This document shows positions 9,022-16,851 of a stretch of 64,000 nucleotides of DNA, piece after piece (position 1 is the stretch's first letter; each line of letters begins with the position of its first letter). Source of the stretch: Colwellia sp. Arc7-635 (GTDB taxonomy: Bacteria > Pseudomonadota > Gammaproteobacteria > Enterobacterales > Alteromonadaceae). Under the pieces are notes generated by a model. It was not told the DNA's origin. It made no database searches and saw nothing but the letters and a program-made list of their open reading frames with translations. The stretch spans positions 4,588,001 to 4,652,000 of the forward strand of contig NZ_CP034660.1 of assembly GCF_003971255.1 (NCBI RefSeq). Direction: 5' to 3'. The position numbers were made by a program, and so were the translations under genes.

Positions 9022-10146
9022 TCACTCAGTACTGTAATTTTTGGTATTAGCTAACACAACCATATCATCACGATGAATAGCTACTTTGCTCGGGCAGCAG
9101 CCCAGCAATGCTGTGATGCCATCACTTTTAGTACCTTGGATGCGAGCTAGGTCACGACAATTATATTGGCTGATCCCCTTAGCGATAGGTTGCTCGTGTT
9201 TACCGTCATAAATATCAATACAATCTCCCGCAGTGAAGTCACCATGCACTTCAATAATGCCTGACGGCAACAATGATGCGCCTTTTTTTGTTAATGCATT
9301 AACAGCGCCAGCATCAAGTAAGACTTTGCCGTTACTCTTTAAGGTATGTTTTAACCAATGCTTACGCGCCCGAACAGCCCCTTGCTGCGCAACAAAATGA
9401 GTACCAGGGTTTTCACCGTGCAAAAGTTTTTCAAAAACCTCTCCCCTACTGCCATTTAAAATATAGGTTTCAATGCCATTTTCTACGGCCTTTTCTGCCG
9501 CTTGAATTTTTGTTTTCATGCCGCCAGTAGCAATATGGTTATTAGTAGCCCCTGCCATTGCATAAATAGATTGATCAATTTTAGCTATGGTCGGAATTAA
9601 CTTAGCGTGCGGATTTAAGCGTGGGTCTTCTTCAAATACGCCGTCGACATCACTGAGAATAAACAAACTGTCAGCCTCGCTCACCAAGGCAACTAGCGCA
9701 GCTAAGTTATCATTGTCACCGACCTTTAACTCATCTGTCGCAACAGTATCGTTCTCATTAACAATGGGAATAACACCATTGGCTAACAATATTCTTAAGG
9801 TATTTTTGATACTAATATAGCGTTGACGATCTTTCAAATCACCATGTGTTATTAATAATTGGCTACAAGGAACATCAAAAAAACGCTGCCAATTTGCCAT
9901 CATTTTCATTTGCCCAACTGCCGCCATAGCTTGCTTAGTTGGGATAGAAGGGTTGGGAGAGCCATGGGCAATCAAGCCTCTACCGGCAGCAACACTGCCT
10001 GATGATACTAAAATGACCTCTTTACCTGCTTGTTGGCATTGTGTAATAAAGCGGGCGATAGCTAAGATGTATTTACCACTACAACCTTGAGCATCTGGTG
10101 AAACTAAGGCACTGCCTACTTTTATTACCACACGATTAAACTTCAT
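9022..10146 (-). CDS. proB: glutamate 5-kinase with PUA domain
   Basis: 374 aa. It phosphorylates glutamate at the gamma-carboxylate, the first step of proline synthesis. The amino-acid-kinase domain shows VVIKVGSALVSP, ILVSSGSVAAGRG and IVNENDTVATDELKVGDNDNLAALVA. A C-terminal PUA domain begins around residue 285. AAGGAAA precedes the ATG at good spacing. In many gammaproteobacteria proB is followed by proA in one operon. Here the next downstream gene is an unrelated GGDEF gene, so proA must lie elsewhere. Confidence 0.95.
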   Translation of the reverse strand: MKFNRVVIKVGSALVSPDAQGCSGKYILAIARFITQCQQAGKEVILVSSGSVAAGRGLIAHGSPNPSIPTKQAMAAVGQMKMMANWQRFFDVPCSQLLITHGDLKDRQRYISIKNTLRILLANGVIPIVNENDTVATDELKVGDNDNLAALVALVSEADSLFILSDVDGVFEEDPRLNPHAKLIPTIAKIDQSIYAMAGATNNHIATGGMKTKIQAAEKAVENGIETYILNGSRGEVFEKLLHGENPGTHFVAQQGAVRARKHWLKHTLKSNGKVLLDAGAVNALTKKGASLLPSGIIEVHGDFTAGDCIDIYDGKHEQPIAKGISQYNCRDLARIQGTKSDGITALLGCCPSKVAIHRDDMVVLANTKNYSTE

Positions 10147-10589
10147 AGCGATTTCCTTCTTTTATATTCGTTTAGCTTGCCTCGAAAAGTGCCTACTTTG
10201 CAACCATCTTTTACGCTATATGTAGACTTACTTATACTTTTCTGGCACTTAATAGCATTAACATCACTAAGTGATTATTTTACTATGCTAGTTTTTACAT
10301 TTGTTCGGTGACAGCACCTAGCAATAAATTAATGATGCGTTTTTATCCAATGTCATTTATCGTTCGAATACACCAACACATCTATAGAATCAATCAATGA
10401 CTGTAAAAAAATGACTATAAAACTAAGCCTTTTATAACTTTCATGACAATTAGTGCCATCACCACCAATAAGCATAAATTCAACAGGTATTTTTTAAAGC
10501 TATTTTTTTTAACGATTTTTACTGAAAAATAAGCAGAAACCCATTAATATTGTTGGCAGAATTTGTGTTGATATAATTTTGGTTTTTTT
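10147..10589. other. 443-bp divergent intergenic region
   Basis: AT-rich spacer between divergent proB and the acyltransferase gene. I see no ORF, tRNA or strong hairpin. A TATAAT at 10572-10577 lies only 12 bases before the acyltransferase ATG, but no matching -35 box is present at 16-18 bp, so it is not called a promoter. Confidence 0.4.
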
Positions 10590-11495
10590 ATGTTAAATTT
10601 TTTACCTAGCGTCCTGATTGGCTGCCTCTCACTGTTATTATATATTGTAAATACCATCCTATGGTTAATACCGATATTAGTCTTCTCAATACTCAAAGCT
10701 CTAGTACCCTTGGCTCTATGGCAAAAGTTTTTTAGTTATTTGTTAGATCAAATGGCGAGTAATTGGGTGTTATTCAATACCTTTAACCAAAAGCTATTCA
10801 CCAAAACAGAAATACAAGTTAGCGGTTTAGAAAAACTAAAAATAAAAGACTGGTACTTAGTGATAAGTAATCACCAAAGCTGGGTTGATATCGTGATGTT
10901 ACAACGAGTTTTACATGGCCAAATTCCTTTTTTAAAATTTTTCCTGAAAAAAGAATTAATCTACGTTCCTCTGTTAGGACTAGCTTGGTGGGCACTCGAC
11001 TTTCCTTTTATGAAGCGCTACAGCCAAGCCTTCTTAAAAAAGAATCCTAAGTTAAAAGGTAAAGATATCGAAACCACAAAAAAAGCTTGTGAAAAGTTTA
11101 AACATAAACCAGTCAGTGTGATGAATTTCATAGAAGGTACCCGCTACACCCAACAAAAGCATGATAAACAGAACTCTCCATTTCAACGACTATTAAAGCC
11201 GAAGGCTGGTGGTATTGGTTTTGTATTACAAGCTATGAAAGGCAATTTAAGTAAAGTGGTGAACGTTACTATTTATTATCCTGATGGCATACCAAGTTTT
11301 TTCGATTTTCTATCAGGCAAAGTAAAGCGTGTAAACATTGCAATTGAAACACAAGATATTGACGATTCACTTAAAGGCGATTACGTTAACGATCGTGCTT
11401 ATAAAATTCAATTTCAAAAATGGGTCAACCAATTGTGGCTCGATAAAGATAAAAAAATGCTACAGCTTGAAGAACAAGCCAACAAGGAAAACTAA
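10590..11495 (+). CDS. yihG: YihG-type membrane acyltransferase (PlsC family)
   Basis: 301 aa with N-terminal transmembrane segments (residues 5-45) and a PlsC/LPLAT domain. It has the NHX4D catalytic motif (NHQSWVD), a glycerophosphate-binding motif EGTRYTQQK, and the YihG-specific run GKDIETTKKACEKF. YihG is a lysophosphatidic-acid acyltransferase in phospholipid synthesis in E. coli, with a preference differing from PlsC. Length and N-terminus match E. coli YihG. Its stop overlaps the next start (TAATG), so it is translationally coupled to the channel gene. No clear Shine-Dalgarno is seen before the ATG. Confidence 0.85.
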   Translation: MLNFLPSVLIGCLSLLLYIVNTILWLIPILVFSILKALVPLALWQKFFSYLLDQMASNWVLFNTFNQKLFTKTEIQVSGLEKLKIKDWYLVISNHQSWVDIVMLQRVLHGQIPFLKFFLKKELIYVPLLGLAWWALDFPFMKRYSQAFLKKNPKLKGKDIETTKKACEKFKHKPVSVMNFIEGTRYTQQKHDKQNSPFQRLLKPKAGGIGFVLQAMKGNLSKVVNVTIYYPDGIPSFFDFLSGKVKRVNIAIETQDIDDSLKGDYVNDRAYKIQFQKWVNQLWLDKDKKMLQLEEQANKEN

Positions 11496-12760
11496 TGCAG
11501 GAAATAATCGCGTTATGGTTAACTGAACAAGGTCTGACGACAGCATATAGCTCGTTAGGTGTTAGTATTATCGGCCTAGTACTCATTTTATTATTTTGCA
11601 GTATCAGTTTTTATATCGCTAAAAACTATGTCCTGCGGTTTATTCATAAATTAACTATCGCATCGAAGAACACGTGGGACGATCTTTTATTTGATCACCA
11701 AGTATTTTCGCGTATATCTTTGTTGGTTCCTCTAGTTTTACTGTTATTGCTAACGCCATTATTAGTGAATACCGACTCTCTACTCGCTACCGTACTTATT
11801 GTTTTTGCTAAAATAGGACTTTGTTTTCAAATAGCACGCAGTATTAGTTCGGTATTGAACGTCATTAATAGTCTTTATCGACAAACCGCCACCGAACGTT
11901 ATTTACCGTTAAACTCAACCTTACAAGTCATTAAACTAGCGGTCTATTTGGTTGCAACAATACTGGCTGTTTCACAGATATTAGATCGCTCCCCACTTTA
12001 CTTACTCAGTGGTTTAGGCGCCTTAACCGCCGTATTACTCTTAGTCTTTCAGGATACGATTAAAGGGTTGGTAGCGAGCATTCAAATTTCAGCAAATAAA
12101 ATGGTCGCTCCTGGCGATTGGATTGAACTACCTAAATATGGTGCCGATGGCGACGTCGTTGAAATAGGATTAAATACCGTTAAGGTTAAGAATTTTGATA
12201 ATACGGTTACCACTGTTCCTACATACGCGCTAACGAGTGGTTCGTTCAAAAATTGGCGTGGCATGCTTAACTCTGGTGGGCGAAGAATTAAGCGCGCTAT
12301 TGTCATCGATGTCGCTAGTATTCGATTTTATAACCAAGAACAACTAGAAACACTGAAGTCAGTGCAACTGATTAGCGATTATATCGCTGGCAAACAAAAT
12401 GAAATAGAAAAGGAAAGCCCTAAACTAGAAGCTAAAGGTCCACTGACTGTCGCAACAATTAATACTCGACAGTTAACCAATATTGGTACATTTAGAGCTT
12501 ATATTAGCGCTTATTTAAAGCAGCATGCCAAGGTTCATAACGATATGACCTGTATGGTTAGACAATTACCCGCCACTGAAGTTGGCTTGCCGCTTGAACT
12601 TTACTTCTTTAGTAACGACCAAAATTGGGTTAACTACGAAGCTATTCAAGCCGACATTTTTGACCATTTATATGCTGTTGCGCCACTTTTTGATCTTAGG
12701 GTTTTTCAACACCCTAGCGGCTATGACTGGCAAAGCGCTAAAACTAGCGCTGACGCATAA
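11495..12760 (+). CDS. YbdG-type MscS-family mechanosensitive channel
   Basis: 421 aa with about five transmembrane helices in the first 190 residues. The MscS pore and upper beta domain follow (GLGALTAVLLLVFQDTIKGLVASIQI, then GDWIELPKYGADGDVVEIGLNTVKVKNFDN). The length and the absence of a large periplasmic domain match the YbdG/MscM-like subfamily rather than MscS or MscK. It is expected in the inner membrane, releasing solutes under hypo-osmotic stress. It is coupled to the upstream acyltransferase by TAATG, so a membrane-lipid enzyme and a tension-gated channel are co-translated. Its 3' end overlaps the convergent tesB by 17 bp. Confidence 0.85.
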   Translation: MQEIIALWLTEQGLTTAYSSLGVSIIGLVLILLFCSISFYIAKNYVLRFIHKLTIASKNTWDDLLFDHQVFSRISLLVPLVLLLLLTPLLVNTDSLLATVLIVFAKIGLCFQIARSISSVLNVINSLYRQTATERYLPLNSTLQVIKLAVYLVATILAVSQILDRSPLYLLSGLGALTAVLLLVFQDTIKGLVASIQISANKMVAPGDWIELPKYGADGDVVEIGLNTVKVKNFDNTVTTVPTYALTSGSFKNWRGMLNSGGRRIKRAIVIDVASIRFYNQEQLETLKSVQLISDYIAGKQNEIEKESPKLEAKGPLTVATINTRQLTNIGTFRAYISAYLKQHAKVHNDMTCMVRQLPATEVGLPLELYFFSNDQNWVNYEAIQADIFDHLYAVAPLFDLRVFQHPSGYDWQSAKTSADA

Positions 12761-13601
12761 CACCTTCTTGCATGGTAGAGGCGACTAATAACCCTTTGCG
12801 GTTAAATATTTGCCCTTTAACTAAGCCTCTGCCACCACTTGCTGACGGACTATCAATACTATAGAGCAGCCACTCATCCATACGAAACGGTCGATGAAAC
12901 CACATAGAATGGTCGATTGTTGCTAATTGAAAATTAGGCTGCCAATAGCTAACACCATGTGGAAATAAAGCCGTGGGTAAAAAAGAAAAGTCTGAGATAT
13001 AAGCTAATAAGTAAGTATGAATACGGAGATCATCAGGCAAACTACCATTAGATTTAATCCACATATAACACTTAGCTTCAGTTTTTTCAGGCTTAAGCCA
13101 GTTGTATTGCTGAACAGGTCTCATCTCTATCGGTTTTTCAGATAGAAACTTACCTCGAATACCGTCTGGTATATGTTCTTGGTTTTCAAAAATAAAATCA
13201 GCATATGACTTTAGTTCTTCAGGGCCTGGCACTTGAGGCATAGCATCTTGGTGATCAAAGCCCACTTCACGCTGCTGAAATGAGGCAGTCATATAGAAAA
13301 TAGCCTGACCATTTTGAATAGCATTAACACGTCGAGTATTAAAGCTGCGACCATCGCGAATATTTTCAACTTGATAAACCACTGGCATAGTAGCATCACC
13401 AGGTCTTAAAAAATAAGAATGTAAAGAGTGAACATTATGCGTTGCTGCGACAGTTTCTTGTGCTGCCGATAGCGCTTGTCCCATAACCTGACCACCAAAT
13501 AAAGCCTTAAAGCCTAAATCTTGACTTTCACCTCGGTAAATACCTTGCTCGATGACTTCTAGCTTTAACAGCGCAGAAAGATCATTTAATACCTGACTCA
13601 T
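12744..13601 (-). CDS. tesB: acyl-CoA thioesterase II
   Basis: 285 aa double-hotdog thioesterase of the TesB family, hydrolysing medium- and long-chain acyl-CoA to free fatty acid and CoA. Family segments seen are ALFGGQVMGQALSAA, HSLHSYFLRPGD, GRSFNTRRVNAIQ and, near the C-terminus, ATIDHSMWFHRPFR followed by GRGLVKGQIF. The catalytic Asp/Thr/Gln region is present. Monocistronic, convergent with the channel gene and overlapping it at the 3' end. Confidence 0.94.
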   Translation of the reverse strand: MSQVLNDLSALLKLEVIEQGIYRGESQDLGFKALFGGQVMGQALSAAQETVAATHNVHSLHSYFLRPGDATMPVVYQVENIRDGRSFNTRRVNAIQNGQAIFYMTASFQQREVGFDHQDAMPQVPGPEELKSYADFIFENQEHIPDGIRGKFLSEKPIEMRPVQQYNWLKPEKTEAKCYMWIKSNGSLPDDLRIHTYLLAYISDFSFLPTALFPHGVSYWQPNFQLATIDHSMWFHRPFRMDEWLLYSIDSPSASGGRGLVKGQIFNRKGLLVASTMQEGVMRQR

Positions 13602-13825
13602 ATAAATTTTACTCTAATTACCTATAACGTATTAAAAATAGTATAACGTGCTATTGTGCTAAAAATAATACGCTAATGGCTTGAAACTTACTTTTAGACT
13701 GATTAGAAAACATACAGCCTCTAATTGGTGTAAATTTACTCTTAATTGTTGATATTAACAGACATCTAATATATGTTCTCTTAGTAACTTTTTTACATCA
13801 TAAAATATTTTATAAAGAGGCCGTT

Positions 13826-14080
13826 GTGCACGCAGTTTTTGAAAGAGAAGTTTTACTAGAGAGACGCCAATACACATCTGAGCAGTCGACTCTTTGGGAT
13901 AAGTTGTCATTAGCACAGAAATTTGCCACCAGTAGCTTAACGCAATTTGGTTATGACCTTGCTTTTATTCGCAGCAGTAAAGCAGGAAAAGTCGCTATTT
14001 TACGATGTGAGAGTAAAACAGCCACAATATCTGATGATGGTGAAATAGATACATCTCCAAGTATTGTCATTAGACCTTAA
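13826..14080 (+). CDS. small conserved-looking protein of unknown function
   Basis: 84 aa from GTG 13826, preceded by AAAGAGG at normal spacing. Charged and soluble, with no signal peptide or transmembrane helix. The middle part (DKLSLAQKFATSSLTQFGYDLAFIRS) looks helical and the C-terminus is short and polar. I do not recognise the family. The good ribosome-binding site and a dedicated downstream terminator argue that it is a real, independently transcribed gene. Confidence 0.65.
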   Translation: MHAVFEREVLLERRQYTSEQSTLWDKLSLAQKFATSSLTQFGYDLAFIRSSKAGKVAILRCESKTATISDDGEIDTSPSIVIRP

Positions 14081-14103
14081 TTAGAAAGTTACCAAAATTA
14101 TAT

Positions 14104-14130
14104 AAAGCCGCTAATGATAGCGGCTTTTTT
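14104..14130 (+). terminator. rho-independent terminator of the small gene
   Basis: Stem AAAGCCGCTA / TAGCGGCTTT followed by a T run on the plus strand. The T run reaches the stop codon of the convergent gene. Confidence 0.85.
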
Positions 14131-14626
14131 AGTTGTCCTTTTTCTTAGCTTTTTTCACTTGTAAAAAAGCTTCAACGAGTAAAATAAAACCATTAATATT
14201 ATTACTCGACCAAGCCCTTTTTATTTCTTTATCTGTTTGGGCAATATAATTACTTAATACCTTATAAGTACCTTTTTGGTGGCCTTCATAAATCTTCTTT
14301 ACCGTCGATTGTAACTTGCCTTTTCCCTTAAGGGTGCCATTAAAAATAGTGCCGTAATTGTTAATTATTGGCGCGATAATATCAAACATTTCAGTGTCCT
14401 CTGCTGACGTAGCTTCGGCTCTCAATTCAATAAAACGGCGTTTGGAAATATCTTCATAGCGCTGGGCAATGATTGCCATTAATTCAACATAGCTTTTATT
14501 CTCTTTTTTAGTAGCTGAAACATCTCTTTTCATCAAAATAATTTCACGTTGTAAATTTTCAGCTTTAAAGAAAAAATAAATACTAACTGCGACAAACATG
14601 GCAATAATAGCTAAAACAAAAATCAT
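14129..14626 (-). CDS. membrane-anchored coiled-coil protein of unknown function
   Basis: 165 aa. An N-terminal transmembrane helix (residues 2-20) is followed by a coiled-coil-like stretch (KAENLQREIILMKRDV onward), then a helical charged domain ending in KKAKKKDN. I do not recognise a family. It starts 27 bp downstream of the TPR/degenerate-GGDEF gene on the same strand, so the two are probably co-transcribed and may work together at the inner membrane. Confidence 0.7.
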   Translation of the reverse strand: MIFVLAIIAMFVAVSIYFFFKAENLQREIILMKRDVSATKKENKSYVELMAIIAQRYEDISKRRFIELRAEATSAEDTEMFDIIAPIINNYGTIFNGTLKGKGKLQSTVKKIYEGHQKGTYKVLSNYIAQTDKEIKRAWSSNNINGFILLVEAFLQVKKAKKKDN

Positions 14627-14653
14627 GGTGTTACCTGTTATTTATCCAAGGGA

Positions 14654-16483
14654 TTACTTGGCTTCAGTGCTCTCACTTAAGCGAGAAAGAAAAACATAAG
14701 GGTCGATATCTTGAATACTCGGCGAATCAACTGAAAATCTGACTTTAACTGAATAATCACCTAAGTTTGCGAAAAATCGAGTTTTTATTGCTTGTTTTAT
14801 GTCGGTAAACTTACTCAAGACTTGATCGAGTGTTTGATGTGGACATAAAAATAGATATTCGCCAGCACTTATTTCTCCAGCAAAATCTTCCTCATCGATA
14901 TGTTCATTAATTATAATAGCTAGCGCTTCACTCACATCAGCTAACACCTTAGCGTTAAAGTGAAAGCTAAGCTCTTGCCAGTTTTCAATCTCTAAATAGG
15001 CAACAGAAATGCTATATTGATATTTTCTTGCCATCTTATATTGCTGTTGATACCAACGTTTGGTTTGAGTCGGTTGAGCCACTTTATTTTTCGGTAATTC
15101 AACTTCCTCATAACCACGATGAAGCCGTTGATGATGCAACTTAAAACGCCAAAGAATAGCAAATAACAAGCTACAAAATAAAGCAAGAGAAAGTAAAATT
15201 ATTAAGGTTTTTTGTCGATAATATTTCGCACTGAATTCTAAACTTAACTCACTTTTTTCAGCTAAGTTTAAGGCTAATTTTTTAACCTTATTACTGGTTA
15301 TAGCCGCTGTGACCAGCGAGTTTTTAACATTCACGTTTGGGTATAATTCTTGATATAAATTGAGATAACGTTTTTGTGTTTTTATTGCTAATTTAAATTT
15401 ATTCTGTCTTTGATAATAATCGGTTAATAACAAATACAATTCGATTTGTTGTGGTGATAACACTAACTTTTCTGCTAAGGACTGTGCAGAAAGTAGAATG
15501 ATATCAGCCTGTTCATCCTGCCCTAAAGCATACATCACCTTTGCTAAAGCGATTTGCGCCGATAACTTCATTCGTATCAAGTTGTGTTGGTTAAATATTT
15601 TCTGGGCACTGAGTAGTCGCTCTTTTGCCATGGTAAATTGTTGTTGTTGAAACAACACTTGTCCTAGACCCAGCTCAGCATAGGCACTGCGAATATATAA
15701 TTTATATTGTTGAGAAAATTGTAGTGATTGCCAAAACGTATTATAGGCGTCATCATATTGTTGTAACTGATAGTAAGCATTGGCCACTAAGTGATAAGTT
15801 CTGGCAATGCCTTGTGTTCTTGACATATCAGTACGTAACTTAAGTACTCGATTAAGTAGCTCTACGGTATTTTCATATTCAGCTAAATTAAAGTGAGCTT
15901 CAGCGATAATTTCTAATAAAGTAATTTGATCAACACTTTGTCTATTTTGACTCAGTAAATTTTCAACTTTTATCAACTCAGTTATCGCTAAAGCGTAATC
16001 CGCACTTAACGCATAGGCAACCGCTGAATAAGCCAGCGCCTGCAAATGGTAATCCATATTTTTTGCTTGCTCTGCTAACCAAGCTGCTTTTTGTGAGGTA
16101 TCACGTAATTGAATGTACTTTCCTTGCGCATAATAACCACGAGCAAGCTTTAGTAATAAATCTAACTGTATAAACACACCAGTTTCTTCTATTTCCAGCC
16201 CATATTGTGCAAATTGGAATGCAGCGAGCAAATCTCCTCGGTTAAAAGCAACGTCTGATAAGAGAGAAAATGCTCGTGCAATCGCCTTCTGACTGTAATT
16301 ATTGCGGTTACTGACTACGACTTGCGCAACATCAATAATGTCTTGAGAGAGCAGTGATTCTTTATCTTTAAGGTAATAATCATTCAGTAGCTGTCGATAG
16401 TTTTTATCGTTGGCAAAAGCTTGAGCATCAGTGCTGAGCATCACGAAAAGACTGATTAATATGCCAAACAGCATTTTTTTCAT
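14654..16483 (-). CDS. TPR membrane protein with degenerate GGDEF domain
   Basis: 609 aa: signal peptide (to about residue 24), a long series of TPR-like helices (about 30-390), one transmembrane helix (LIILLSLALFCSLLFAILW, near 425), then a C-terminal GGDEF-fold remnant. The architecture parallels the cyclase at 6789-8642. Where the active site should read GGDEF it reads SAGEY (GEISAGEYLFLCP). The metal-binding DxxxF region is also altered (YLEIENWQELSF). I infer a catalytically dead GGDEF domain that may bind nucleotide or act as a scaffold. Likely operon with the following 165-aa gene. A c-di-GMP riboswitch-like RNA lies just upstream but on the other strand. Confidence 0.78.
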   Translation of the reverse strand: MKKMLFGILISLFVMLSTDAQAFANDKNYRQLLNDYYLKDKESLLSQDIIDVAQVVVSNRNNYSQKAIARAFSLLSDVAFNRGDLLAAFQFAQYGLEIEETGVFIQLDLLLKLARGYYAQGKYIQLRDTSQKAAWLAEQAKNMDYHLQALAYSAVAYALSADYALAITELIKVENLLSQNRQSVDQITLLEIIAEAHFNLAEYENTVELLNRVLKLRTDMSRTQGIARTYHLVANAYYQLQQYDDAYNTFWQSLQFSQQYKLYIRSAYAELGLGQVLFQQQQFTMAKERLLSAQKIFNQHNLIRMKLSAQIALAKVMYALGQDEQADIILLSAQSLAEKLVLSPQQIELYLLLTDYYQRQNKFKLAIKTQKRYLNLYQELYPNVNVKNSLVTAAITSNKVKKLALNLAEKSELSLEFSAKYYRQKTLIILLSLALFCSLLFAILWRFKLHHQRLHRGYEEVELPKNKVAQPTQTKRWYQQQYKMARKYQYSISVAYLEIENWQELSFHFNAKVLADVSEALAIIINEHIDEEDFAGEISAGEYLFLCPHQTLDQVLSKFTDIKQAIKTRFFANLGDYSVKVRFSVDSPSIQDIDPYVFLSRLSESTEAK

Positions 16484-16676
16484 TGAACGTTAATTGCCAT
16501 GTTATGGAATATGAGATTGTCGACTATTTAAGATTTAAACGAATTCAAAAAACTATAATGTTACTTAATAATAACAATGTAGACGACACAGCTACGGTTT
16601 AATATATTAACGTAGATTACCCATCAATAATATTAAAAACAGTTTACAAATGAAATACTTTACCTATAATCCGTGC

Positions 16677-16763
16677 TGAGCTTCTAAAGCTCAACAAGGG
16701 CAAATCCAGTTAAAGCTGGAGACGCAAAGTTACCGATCTAAGGGGAAACCTATGATAGCGGAA
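16677..16763 (+). promoter_or_regulatory. cyclic-di-GMP-I (GEMM) riboswitch aptamer, orphan
   Basis: Read on the plus strand: a 7-bp hairpin (TGAGCTT-cta-AAGCTCA, 16677-16693), then the GEMM core. The core comprises GGGCAAA, a short hairpin CCAGU-UAAA-GCUGG, the invariant GACGCAAAG (16721-16729), then ACCGAUCUAA with a small internal hairpin and GAUAGCGG closing P2. These match the order and conserved bases of the c-di-GMP-I consensus. No plus-strand gene begins within 2 kb downstream; transcription would run antisense into the DUF885 gene. The identification was made by eye from the consensus. Confidence 0.75.
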
Positions 16764-16800
16764 CTGCAAAATCTAGATATAGTGGGGGCTTATCTTAATT

Positions 16801-16845
16801 GATCGGTTTACTTTCATAATTTCCGGTAATCTTTGCGTCCCCCCT
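16801..16845 (+). promoter_or_regulatory. possible expression platform complementary to the aptamer core
   Basis: GATCGGT (16801-16807) is the exact complement of ACCGATC in the aptamer. GGTAATCTTTGCGTC (16825-16839) complements the core GACGCAAAG-TTACC with one bulged base. CCCCCC at 16839-16844 could instead pair with GGGGG at 16784-16788 and is followed by TTTGCTTTT. These pairings are mutually exclusive with the aptamer, as in a switching platform. No test of function is possible here. Confidence 0.5.
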
Positions 16846-16851
16846 TTGCTT

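Noticed and set aside
16690-16850. A GEMM riboswitch on the minus strand controlling the TPR/degenerate-GGDEF gene
   Set aside because: The minus strand has GGGACGCAAAG but lacks the GGCAAA segment and the short hairpin before it. The plus strand has all core elements in order.
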